Shown: positions 33,977 through 41,701 of the stretch, piece by piece
Layout: the number at the start of each line of letters is the position of its first letter
Position numbering within the stretch: the first letter of the stretch is position 1
Assembly: GCF_003575975.1 (NCBI RefSeq)
Contig: NZ_QQXK01000027.1
Coordinates: 1 to 59,018, forward strand
Length of the DNA: 59,018 nucleotides
From: Galactobacter valiniphilus
GTDB taxonomy: Bacteria; Actinomycetota; Actinomycetes; Actinomycetales; Micrococcaceae
Direction of reading: 5' to 3'
Notes under the pieces: model-generated
What the model was told of the DNA's origin: nothing
Database searches by the model: none
Seen by the model: only the letters and a program-made list of their open reading frames with translations
Made by a program: the position numbers and the translations under genes

Positions 33977-34198
33977 ATGAACACCACCGTCACCATCTCC
34001 GGCATGACCTGCGGACACTGCGTCATGAGCGTCAAGGAAGAGATCGAGGCCCTGCCCGGCGTGACCGGCGTGGACGTGAACCTCGTGGCCGGCGGCCTCT
34101 CCACGGCCACCGTGACCGCCGAGCGCGAGATCACCGTCCTCGAGATCTCCGAGGCCGTGGCCGAGGCCGGCTACACGGTCGTCGCCGAGAACGCCTGA
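33977..34198 (+). CDS. copZ: copper chaperone CopZ
   Basis: A 73-residue heavy-metal-associated domain. It binds Cu(I) through the two Cys of MTCGHC and delivers it to the P-type ATPase encoded next. VTISGMTCGHCVMSVKEEIE and LPGVTGVDVNLVAG follow the ferredoxin-like fold. AAGGAG lies 6 bases before the ATG. It is located 90 bases after csoR and 26 bases before copA, in one probable operon. Confidence 0.95.
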   Translation: MNTTVTISGMTCGHCVMSVKEEIEALPGVTGVDVNLVAGGLSTATVTAEREITVLEISEAVAEAGYTVVAENA

Positions 34199-34224
34199 TC
34201 CCCCACCACAAGGAGTTGATCGCC

Positions 34225-36630
34225 GTGGCTGCACGGCAGAACCCCACGATGGACGCGCCGGACGCCACCGCGCTGCGCGTCGTCGACCTGGACATCCAGG
34301 GCATGACCTGCGCCTCCTGCGTGGGCCGGATCGAACGCAAGCTGGGCAAGTTGCCCGGCGTCGAGGCCAGCGTGAACCTGGCCCTCGAATCCGCGCAGGT
34401 CACGGCGCCCGCGTCCATCAGCGATGAACAACTCCTCGAGACCGTGGCCGCCGCCGGCTACACGGCGACGCCCAAGCCCCAACCGGGCGGCTCCGGCTCG
34501 GCCGGCGCCGACGACGCCGACACGAGCGCCCCCGAGCGCAACGACCACCTCTTCGCCCGCTTCCTCGTGGCCGCGGCGCTCACGGTGCCCGTCCTCATCG
34601 TCTCCATGGTGCCCGGCGCGCAGTTCCCGCACTGGGGCTGGGTCGTCGCGGCGCTCACCACGCCCGTGGTGACCTGGGCCGCCTGGCCCTTCCACCGCGC
34701 CGCGGCCGTCAACGCGCGCCACGGCGCCTCCACGATGGACACGCTCGTCTCCCTCGGCATCGCCGCCGCGTACCTCTTCTCGCTGGGCCAGCTGCTCGCG
34801 GATCCGGGGCTCACCGCCCACGCCATGTGGGGGCACCCCATGGACATGAGCGATCACCAGCTCTACTTCGAGGTCGCCGCGACCGTGGCCACCTTCCTGC
34901 TCCTGGGGCGCTGGCTGGAGCACCGCGCGCGGCGCTCCGCCGCCGACGCGCTGCGCTCGCTGCTCGCCTTGGGCGCGCGGACCGCGCGGGTGGTGCACGA
35001 CGACGGTTCGGTCGCCGAGGTGCCGGTCGATGCCTTGCGCGTGGGTGACGTCATCGACGTGCGCCCCGGCGACAAGATTGCGGCGGACGGCGAGGTGCTC
35101 TCCGGGCACTCCGCCGTGGACGCCGCCGTCATCACTGGCGAGTCGGTGCCCGTGGAAGTGGGTCCGGGGTCCCTCGTAACCGGCGCCACCATCAACGCCT
35201 CGGGGAACCTGCGCGTGCGGCTCACCCGCGTCGGCGAGGACACCACCCTGGCCTCGATGGGCCGCATGATCTCCCAAGCGCAGACCGCCAAGGCCCCCAT
35301 CACGCGCCTCGCCGACCGGATCTCCTCCGTGTTCGTGCCCGTGGTGCTGGTCTTGGCCGCCGCGACCTTCCTCGTGTGGTGGCTCGCCGTGGGCGACCTC
35401 CGCGGCGGCTTCGTGGCCGCCGTGACGGTGCTCGTCATCGCCTGCCCCTGCGCCCTGGGGCTCGCGACGCCCGTGGCCCTCGTGGCCGGAACCGGGCGCG
35501 GCTCGCAGCTGGGCATCCTGCTCTCCGGGCCGCAGGTGCTCGAGGAGGCCCGCGGCGTCGACGCCGTGATCCTTGACAAGACCGGCACCCTCACCGAGGG
35601 GCGCATGGCGCTGGCCGCCGTGACGGTGGCGGCGCCCTCCGGCGAGCCGCTGCCCGCCGGGCTCTCCCCCGAGCGTGCCCTGGCCCTGGCCGGCGCCGCC
35701 GAGGACGGCTCCGAGCACCCCATCGCCCGGGCCATCGCCGACGCCGCGCGAGCAGGCTGGACGCGGCCGAGTGCGGCCGCCCAGTCCGACGAGGCCGCGC
35801 CGTCTGGCACGCTCCCGACCCCCGTGGCCGGCGAGGCCGCCCACTCGGGCGGCGCCGCGCCGTCGGGCAGCCTCCTGCCCGCCACGGGCTTCGTGTCCTC
35901 CGCCGGGGGCGGCGTGGCCGCCACGGTGGACGGGCACGCCGTGGTGCTCGGCAAGGCCGACCACCTCGTTGCCGCCGGCGTGCCGGTGGGGCCCGAGGCC
36001 CTTGCCGCACTGGCGACGGCCGAGGAGGCTGGGGCCACGGCCGTGCTGCTGGGCGTGGACGGGGCCGTGGCCGCCGTGCTGTCGGTGACCGACACCGTGA
36101 AGCCCAGCTCCGCCGCCGGCGTGGCCGCGCTGCGCGAGCTCGGCGTGACGCCGTGGCTCGTGACGGGCGACAACGCCGCCGTGGCGGGCGCCGTGGCCGC
36201 CGAGGTGGGGATCTCCCCCGAGCACGTCGTGGCCGGGGTCCGCCCCGAGGGCAAGGTGGAGCGCGTGCGCGCGCTGCAGGCCGCCGGGCGCCGCGTGGCC
36301 ATGGTGGGCGACGGCGTCAACGACGCACCGGCGCTGGCCGCCGCCGACCTGGGGCTCGCCATGGGTGCCGGCACGGACGTGGCGCGGGCGAGCGCGGACA
36401 TCGAGCTCATGGGCTCGTCCGTGAAGCAGGTGGCGCAGGCGATCGGGCTCTCCAGGGCCACGCTGAAGATCATCCGGCAGAACCTGTTCTGGGCGTTTGC
36501 GTACAACGTGCTCGGTCTGCCGATCGCGGCGCTGGGCCTGCTCAACCCCATGATCGCGGGCGCCGCCATGGCCGCATCCTCGGTGATCGTGGTGACCAAC
36601 GCCCTGCGGCTGCGCCGCTGGGGGCGCTGA
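34225..36630 (+). CDS. copA: copper-exporting P1B-type ATPase CopA
   Basis: Pumps Cu(I) out of the cell. One N-terminal metal domain (GMTCASC), then the eight-helix core with TGES (actuator), CPC (in IACPCALG, the transport site), DKTGTLTEG (phosphorylated Asp), SEHPIA (the HP motif), GDGVNDAPALAAAD (hinge) and the C-terminal YNVLGLPIAA with MAASSVIVVTNALR. This is the Cu+ (P1B-1) pattern. An Ala/Pro/Ser-rich insertion (about residues 510-560) in the nucleotide domain includes one copy of the 12-mer repeat. GTG at 34225 is chosen because AAGGAG is 9 bases upstream; a TTG at 34216 is too close. Length is 801 residues. Confidence 0.96.
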   Translation: MAARQNPTMDAPDATALRVVDLDIQGMTCASCVGRIERKLGKLPGVEASVNLALESAQVTAPASISDEQLLETVAAAGYTATPKPQPGGSGSAGADDADTSAPERNDHLFARFLVAAALTVPVLIVSMVPGAQFPHWGWVVAALTTPVVTWAAWPFHRAAAVNARHGASTMDTLVSLGIAAAYLFSLGQLLADPGLTAHAMWGHPMDMSDHQLYFEVAATVATFLLLGRWLEHRARRSAADALRSLLALGARTARVVHDDGSVAEVPVDALRVGDVIDVRPGDKIAADGEVLSGHSAVDAAVITGESVPVEVGPGSLVTGATINASGNLRVRLTRVGEDTTLASMGRMISQAQTAKAPITRLADRISSVFVPVVLVLAAATFLVWWLAVGDLRGGFVAAVTVLVIACPCALGLATPVALVAGTGRGSQLGILLSGPQVLEEARGVDAVILDKTGTLTEGRMALAAVTVAAPSGEPLPAGLSPERALALAGAAEDGSEHPIARAIADAARAGWTRPSAAAQSDEAAPSGTLPTPVAGEAAHSGGAAPSGSLLPATGFVSSAGGGVAATVDGHAVVLGKADHLVAAGVPVGPEALAALATAEEAGATAVLLGVDGAVAAVLSVTDTVKPSSAAGVAALRELGVTPWLVTGDNAAVAGAVAAEVGISPEHVVAGVRPEGKVERVRALQAAGRRVAMVGDGVNDAPALAAADLGLAMGAGTDVARASADIELMGSSVKQVAQAIGLSRATLKIIRQNLFWAFAYNVLGLPIAALGLLNPMIAGAAMAASSVIVVTNALRLRRWGR

Positions 36631-36710
36631 GTCGGCGCGCGGCTCCGACCGCGCCCGGCCGCTGGCCCCCCTGATTCCCTGGACCCGCGGCGCCCCCATC
36701 ACACCACACC

Positions 36711-36773
36711 GAACATCCGAAAAACGACGGAACATCGTCTCTTCGACGATGCTCCGTCGTTTTTCGGATGTTC
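36711..36773. repeat. palindromic hairpin repeat, copy 3 (longest)
   Basis: The arms 36711-36739 and 36745-36773 form 29 base pairs with a single A-C mismatch and a TCTTC loop. The core CATCGTC/GACGATG and the A/T tracts match copies at 12186 and 13331. The variable triplet is GAA/CTC. It sits 80 bases after copA and 30 bases before the next gene, so it may end the copper operon. Confidence 0.9.
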
Positions 36774-36802
36774 AACGGCGGCGCCGATGCGAGGATGTCC
36801 GC

Positions 36803-37927
36803 ATGTCGGCCGAATTCGAGACGTCTCCCTACCTCAGCCTTCCCCAGTGGCTGGGGAGCTACGCGGGCGACCCGTTCGAGGACGAGTTCCCGGCGGCCCA
36901 CGCCTGGGGGCTCTTCGAGATCATGGACGAGGGCGGGCGGTTCGGCTGGATCGAACGATCCAGCCTCGGCTACGACGCCCAGGCCATCTGCGCCCAGCTG
37001 AGCGGTTTCCTCGGCGACGTGGAGCGCTGGCCCTCCGCCACGGACAACGACCCCGAGCCGGAGGAGACGGAGGTTCTCGGGGATCCAGCTTCCCTCGCGG
37101 ACCAGGCGCTCCCCGGTGACGAGGGCTCCTTCCGGCTCAGCTCCGACTACGACGGGCTCACGTTCATCCAGATGCGCCCGGGGGACCGCCTCACGGACCG
37201 CTGGGTGCTGCTGATCATGGGAACGGTGCCGCCCGACGAGCACGAGGCCCCGGCCCAGATTCGCATCCGCGGCCTGAGCGGCCCCGAGCTCGAGGGCTAC
37301 CTGCGCCTCGCCGTCGCCCGCTTCACGGAGTCGCTGTCGTGGTCGGCGCCGGGCGAGCGGGAGGACGAGGACAGCGCCGAGGACGAAGACGACGAACCCC
37401 GCGCCCGGGACACAGCATTCGGCGAGCTCGTGTCCGGGTGGGACTTTCCCGCCCACGCGCAGTGGGCACCCGCCGAGCTGTGGGCGGCGATCGAGATCGA
37501 GTCCACCCGGGGAGAACGCTGCTGGGTGGAGCGCAGCACCACCTGGCGGGATCCCCGGCTGCTCGCCGCCACGCTGCTGCGGCAGGCCCGCCTCGTCGAA
37601 GACGCGCTCATCAACGACTGGGACGAACCGGAGGACCGGCCGCCGCGGGCGCGCGTCCCCGAGACGCCGGCGGCGGACGAGCCCGATCCCGCCACGCCGG
37701 TCGGCCTGCTCGACGCGCGCCTCGCGGCGCTGCGCGTTCCGGCGCTTCCACCCGGCTGGAGGGCCCGCCGGCTCATGCTGCTGAGCATCCCCGACCCCGC
37801 GCTCGACCCCCTCTCGGTCCACCGGCTCTACGCCGCGAACCCGGACGCCTGGGTCGCCTACCCGTTCGTCAGCGACGCGGAGGAGCTGGGGCTGCTCCGC
37901 GGGGCGCTGCGGTACGCCATCCGCTGA
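36803..37927 (+). CDS. protein of unknown function, first of a paralogue pair
   Basis: 374 acidic residues with no recognised family. A module appears twice: residues about 30-72 (PAAHAWGLFEIMDEGG, WIERSS, AQLSGFLGD) and about 205-265 (ELWAAIEIESTRGER, WVERST, LLRQARLVED). An acidic linker separates them. The C-terminus (DAWVAYPFVSDAEELGLLRG, ALRYAIR) is shared with the next gene. No signal peptide or membrane helix, so it is probably cytoplasmic. The ATG at 36803 has GAGGA 9 bases upstream; an earlier ATG at 36749 lies in the hairpin repeat and is rejected. The two genes are 78 bases apart and likely arose by duplication. Confidence 0.75.
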   Translation: MSAEFETSPYLSLPQWLGSYAGDPFEDEFPAAHAWGLFEIMDEGGRFGWIERSSLGYDAQAICAQLSGFLGDVERWPSATDNDPEPEETEVLGDPASLADQALPGDEGSFRLSSDYDGLTFIQMRPGDRLTDRWVLLIMGTVPPDEHEAPAQIRIRGLSGPELEGYLRLAVARFTESLSWSAPGEREDEDSAEDEDDEPRARDTAFGELVSGWDFPAHAQWAPAELWAAIEIESTRGERCWVERSTTWRDPRLLAATLLRQARLVEDALINDWDEPEDRPPRARVPETPAADEPDPATPVGLLDARLAALRVPALPPGWRARRLMLLSIPDPALDPLSVHRLYAANPDAWVAYPFVSDAEELGLLRGALRYAIR

Positions 37928-38005
37928 GCGGGCGCGCGCCGCCATTCAGCCCAGGGCGTGGCGCGGGCGTCCGCCGCGGCGCCCGCGCGGTGCGAGGATG
38001 AGGGC

Positions 38006-39103
38006 ATGAGCACCGCGTCCGACTACCTCCGGGTCCCCCTCACCGCCTTCCTGCGCGGCGAGGTGTTCCCGCCCTTCGAGGCCGAGGCCGCCCCCGTGCA
38101 CGCGTGGGGGCTCTTCGAGGCCATCGACGCCGACGGCGCCCTGACCTGGGCCGAGCGCATGACCGAGGGCGCCGAGGTCGAGTCGGTCTTCGCGCAGCTC
38201 AGCGGCTACCTGGGCGACCTCGCCCGCCACGACGTGTGGCTCGAGGACGATGAGGACTTCGCCCCCGTCCCCGCGGGCGAGCTCGCCGAGGAGGAGGAGC
38301 AGATCGAGCTCGACGCCCGCTTCGAGGCCCTGCGCTTCATCGACCTCGACCCCGGGCTGCGCCTCACGGGCCGCTACCTCTTCCTGCTGCTCATGGACCA
38401 CGAGCCCGGCACCGACTCCAACGCCGTCCTCTTCGACCGCGGCCTGAACGCCTATGAGGTCGAGGGGCTGCTGCGCGTGGCCCAGCTACGTTTCACCGAG
38501 ACCCTCTCCTGGTCCGACCCCGAGCCGGAGACCATCGTCCCGGCCGCGCCGCCGGCCCGCGGCACCTTCGGCGAGATGTTCGGCGGCTGGTCCTTCCCCA
38601 CGCTCGAGGCGGGCGTGCGCCTCACGAGCGCGTGGGCCGTGACCCAGATCGAGTACCAGGACGGCAACGTCGACTGGGTGGAGCGGCGCACGCAGCCCCT
38701 CGAGGACGACCGGCTCGCCGGCATCCTCGCCTGGCGCGTGGCACACCTCGAGGAGTATTCGGTGGCGTCCTGGGACGATCCGGACGAGCGCCCCGGCTTC
38801 CCGAGCCCCTTCCGCCTGGGCGAGTTTGAGGAACCCCTCGAGGGCGAGGAGCCGGACTACGACCCCACGCGCCGAGACGGCCCGCTCTCCAAGCGCATCG
38901 CGCGCCTCGAGTGCCTGGCCCTCGAACCCGGCATGATCCCCGTGCGCACCTTCATGGTGGCCCTGGGCGTGGACGCCGACGGCGACCCGCACACCTACCT
39001 GGCGTACGCCGCGCGCCCCGCCTGGAACGAGTCGCTGGACTACTTCTCCGACTTCGAGGAGCTCGGCCTGCTGCGCTCCTGCCTCCGCGACCTGCTGCGC
39101 TGA
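38006..39103 (+). CDS. protein of unknown function, second of a paralogue pair
   Basis: 365 acidic residues. Same plan as the preceding gene: module 1 (VHAWGLFEAIDADGALTWAE, AQLSGYLGDLAR), module 2 (FGEMFGGWSFPTLEAG, TSAWAVTQIEYQDGN, WVERRT, ILAWRVAHLEE) and the C-terminal block (AYAARPAWNESLDYFSDFEE, LGLLRSCLRDLLR). The HAWGLFE and W-x-ER positions align exactly with the neighbour. The ATG at 38006 has GAGGA 8 bases upstream, the same sequence spacing as the first gene, so the upstream context was duplicated too. No function is assigned. Confidence 0.75.
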   Translation: MSTASDYLRVPLTAFLRGEVFPPFEAEAAPVHAWGLFEAIDADGALTWAERMTEGAEVESVFAQLSGYLGDLARHDVWLEDDEDFAPVPAGELAEEEEQIELDARFEALRFIDLDPGLRLTGRYLFLLLMDHEPGTDSNAVLFDRGLNAYEVEGLLRVAQLRFTETLSWSDPEPETIVPAAPPARGTFGEMFGGWSFPTLEAGVRLTSAWAVTQIEYQDGNVDWVERRTQPLEDDRLAGILAWRVAHLEEYSVASWDDPDERPGFPSPFRLGEFEEPLEGEEPDYDPTRRDGPLSKRIARLECLALEPGMIPVRTFMVALGVDADGDPHTYLAYAARPAWNESLDYFSDFEELGLLRSCLRDLLR

Positions 39104-39140
39104 TCGCACCGCGGCCCATCGCCGCCGCCCATCGCCGCGA

Positions 39141-39923
39141 TCAGCGTTTGAGCTGCGCGGCCATCGCCTTGCTGAACGCGCGGACCTGCGTATAGACGGC
39201 GTAGTCGCCCGGCTCTCCGCACGCGCTGCCCCACGACACCACGCCCACGACGCGACCGCCGACCACGAGTGGCCCGCCGGAATCGCCGAAGCACGGCGAG
39301 GGGCCGCCGCTCTTTCGGCCGGTGCAGAGCATGGTCGCCGCGATGAAGTCGCTCTTGTACCTCGCCTTGCAGGTGGCGTCCGCGGCGATGGGCGTCACGG
39401 CCCGGCGCAGCGTGATGGGGTCCTCCGACGTGGAGGTGATGCCCCAGCCGTAGACGCTCGCCTTTCGACCCGCCTTCTCGGACGAGGAGCTGGTGGCCAG
39501 CTTGGCCACGGACCCCTTGATCTTGCGGTCGAGCGTGATGATCGCGATGTCGTTGCGGTACGTGTACTCGTTGTAGGCCGGGTGCACCCACACGCTCTTC
39601 GCCCGCGCCGGCTTGCCCTTGAGGCGGTTGAGGCTGCCCACGCTGAGCCGCAGCGAGGACTTGCGGCCCCCATCGACGCAGTGGGCCGCCGTGAGGACTT
39701 TGGTGGGGGCCAGCAGCACGCCGCCGCACCACTGATCGGGTCTCCCGTCCGGCGAGACGGCGCCGTCCACGGCGTTGATCGCCACCATGTACGGGGCGTC
39801 CGTTGCCGCCGCCTTGCGCCCGTCGATGATGGCGGCGGCGCGGGGCGCCGGCGCCACGACGCTCGATCCAACCACGAGAGCCAGGGCGGCAAGCAGGGCG
39901 CCACCGACAACACGCCAGTTCAT
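39141..39923 (-). CDS. secreted trypsin-like serine protease
   Basis: 260 residues. A signal peptide (about 1-30, ending near APRAAA) is followed by IIDGRKAAATDAPYMVAI, close to the normal activation site. The triad is His in TAAHC, Asp in NDIAII and Ser in GDSGGPLVV. Six Cys are placed for S1 disulfides. The residue six before the catalytic Ser is Ser (GPSPCFGDSGG), so specificity is probably not for Lys/Arg. Exported and probably self-processed. It is a single gene between hairpins. Confidence 0.93.
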   Translation of the reverse strand: MNWRVVGGALLAALALVVGSSVVAPAPRAAAIIDGRKAAATDAPYMVAINAVDGAVSPDGRPDQWCGGVLLAPTKVLTAAHCVDGGRKSSLRLSVGSLNRLKGKPARAKSVWVHPAYNEYTYRNDIAIITLDRKIKGSVAKLATSSSSEKAGRKASVYGWGITSTSEDPITLRRAVTPIAADATCKARYKSDFIAATMLCTGRKSGGPSPCFGDSGGPLVVGGRVVGVVSWGSACGEPGDYAVYTQVRAFSKAMAAQLKR

Positions 39924-40049
39924 GGGTTCATCCCTTCACACGCAAGGAGACAGGAGCACTGCGGCAGGCAGGGTGAGGCGCCCAGCGTAGGCGCGGCGTC
40001 CGCGCCGCCGAAAGGGAGGCGAGGCAACGATCGGGTGACGGACGCGCAC

Positions 40050-40079
40050 AAGGCCCCGCACGACGTCGTGCGGGGCCTT
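40050..40079. terminator. 30-bp perfect palindrome after the hpa minus-strand operon
   Basis: The sequence is its own reverse complement over 30 bases, centred on GACGTC at 40064/40065, with GGCCCCGCAC arms. AA precedes and TTT follows, so it can end transcription in either direction. It lies 40 bases past the aldolase stop. Confidence 0.8.
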
Positions 40080-40118
40080 TGGCTTGCCCCTCGCCTTCGG
40101 GCGAGGGGCGGGCGGGTC

Positions 40119-40931
40119 TCAGTCCTGCGGGATGAAGGCGGCCGCGAGGGCCTCCGTGCCGCGCGCCAGGAGGGCGACGTCCGCTCCCACGTTGACGAAG
40201 TCGGCGCCAGCCTCGATGTAGGCGCGGGCCTGGGCCTGGTCGAAGGCGTTGACGCCCACGACCTTGCCCTGCGCCTTGACGTCGGCGATGACCTGCTTGA
40301 CCGCGGAGACCACGGTCGGGTGCGTCTGCTGACCCAGCAGCCCCATGGAGGCGGCGAGGTCGGAGGGGCCGAGGAAGACGGCGTCGACGCCCTCGACGCC
40401 GGCGATGGCGCTCGCGTGGCGCAGGGCCGTGGCCGACTCGATCTGCACGATCAGCGAGACGAACTCGTGGGCGCGCGTCAGGTAGTCGGGGATGCGGCCC
40501 CAGCGGGCCGAGCGGGCCAGCGCGGAGCCGACGCCGCGCACGCCGGCGGCCGGGTTGCCCGGCTGCGGGTAACGCACGGCCTTGACGGCCTCCTGCGCCT
40601 CGGCGGCGTCGTTGACCATGGGGACCATGATCGTCTGCGCTCCGGCGTCCAGGACCTGCTTGATGAGGACCTCGGAGTTCTCCGGGACGCGCACCACGGC
40701 GAGCGTGTGGTACGCGGCGATGGCGCGCAGCTGGGCCTGGATCGACTCGAGCCAGAAGCTGCCGTGCTCGCCGTCCATGAGCAGGAAGTCGAAGCCGGCG
40801 CCGGCGCAGATCTCGGCGCTCGTGGCGCCGCCGTCGCAGATGAACATGCCGGCGACGGTGCGCTTCTCGCCGACCGAGCCGGGGCCGAAGAGGTCCTTGA
40901 AGGACGGCTGGGCGCTCAGATGAACTGGCAC
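40119..40931 (-). CDS. hpaI: 4-hydroxy-2-oxoheptanedioate aldolase (HpcH/HpaI)
   Basis: Last step of homoprotocatechuate breakdown: splits 4-hydroxy-2-oxoheptanedioate into pyruvate and succinate semialdehyde. The class II HpcH fold shows LLMDGEHGSFW, VRVPENS, MVPMVNDAAEA, VQIESATAL (metal Glu) and FLGPSDLAASMG (metal Asp). The GTG at 40931 lies inside the end of the hydratase gene (16-base overlap), with GGGAG 7 bases upstream, indicating coupled translation. Length is 270 residues. A terminator follows. Confidence 0.92.
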   Translation of the reverse strand: MPVHLSAQPSFKDLFGPGSVGEKRTVAGMFICDGGATSAEICAGAGFDFLLMDGEHGSFWLESIQAQLRAIAAYHTLAVVRVPENSEVLIKQVLDAGAQTIMVPMVNDAAEAQEAVKAVRYPQPGNPAAGVRGVGSALARSARWGRIPDYLTRAHEFVSLIVQIESATALRHASAIAGVEGVDAVFLGPSDLAASMGLLGQQTHPTVVSAVKQVIADVKAQGKVVGVNAFDQAQARAYIEAGADFVNVGADVALLARGTEALAAAFIPQD

Positions 40932-41701
40932 GTGACCACTCCCAACTGGCCGTAGTCGGCCGAGACGGTGGAGCCGGGCTGCACCCACATGGGGCGGGTG
41001 AAGGAGCCGGCCAGGATGATCTCACCCGCGCGCAGCTTGTCGCCGTGCTCGGAGAGGCGGTTGGCGAGCCAGTGCACGCCGTTGGCGGGGTGGCCGAGGA
41101 CGCCGGCGGCGACGCCGGTCTCCTCGATCTCCTGGTTGTTGGAGAGGATGCCTCCGACCCAGCGCAGGTCGATCGCGTCCGGCTTCACCGGCGAGCCGCC
41201 CACGACCATGAGGCCCATGGCGGCGTTGTCGGCGATGGTGTCGACGATGGTGCGCCCGGCCATCTCGACGCGGGCGTCGAGGATCTCCAGGGCGGGGACC
41301 ACGTACTCGGTGGCGCGCAGGACGTCGAAGATCGTGGCGTCCGGGCCCTCGATGTCCTCCTTGAGCAGGAAGGCGAGCTCCATCTCGACGCGCGGCTTGG
41401 TGTAGTCGGCGTGGTTCAGGACGCAGCCGGACTCGCGGATCATGTCCTTGAAGATGACGCCGTAGTCGGGCTCGGTGATGCCCGTGGCGTACTGCATGGC
41501 CTTGGAGGTCAGGCCGATCTTGTGACCGGCGACGACGCGGCCTGCCTCCTCGCCGCGCTGCTTCCAGATGTTCTGGACCGCGTAGGAGTCGGCCACCTCC
41601 ATCTCGGGGTAGCGCTGCGTGAGCAGCGGGACGGGGGTGCGGGTCGCAACGGCCTCGACGAGCTCGTCAGCGATGGCGGTGCGGGTGGCGTGATCCAGCA
41701 T
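40916..41701 (-). CDS. hpaH: 2-oxo-hept-4-ene-1,7-dioate hydratase (HpaH/HpcG)
   Basis: Adds water to the 2-oxoheptenedioate intermediate before the aldolase step. 261 residues of the MhpD/HpcG type: AGHKIGLTSKAMQ, DYGVIFKDM, VEMELAFLL (metal E-x-E), DNAAMGLMVVGG and ILAGSFTRPMWVQPGS. The ATG at 41701 shares its A with the TGA of the upstream gene (TGATG), so both are translated together. The next gene also overlaps. Confidence 0.93.
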   Translation of the reverse strand: MLDHATRTAIADELVEAVATRTPVPLLTQRYPEMEVADSYAVQNIWKQRGEEAGRVVAGHKIGLTSKAMQYATGITEPDYGVIFKDMIRESGCVLNHADYTKPRVEMELAFLLKEDIEGPDATIFDVLRATEYVVPALEILDARVEMAGRTIVDTIADNAAMGLMVVGGSPVKPDAIDLRWVGGILSNNQEIEETGVAAGVLGHPANGVHWLANRLSEHGDKLRAGEIILAGSFTRPMWVQPGSTVSADYGQLGVVTCQFI

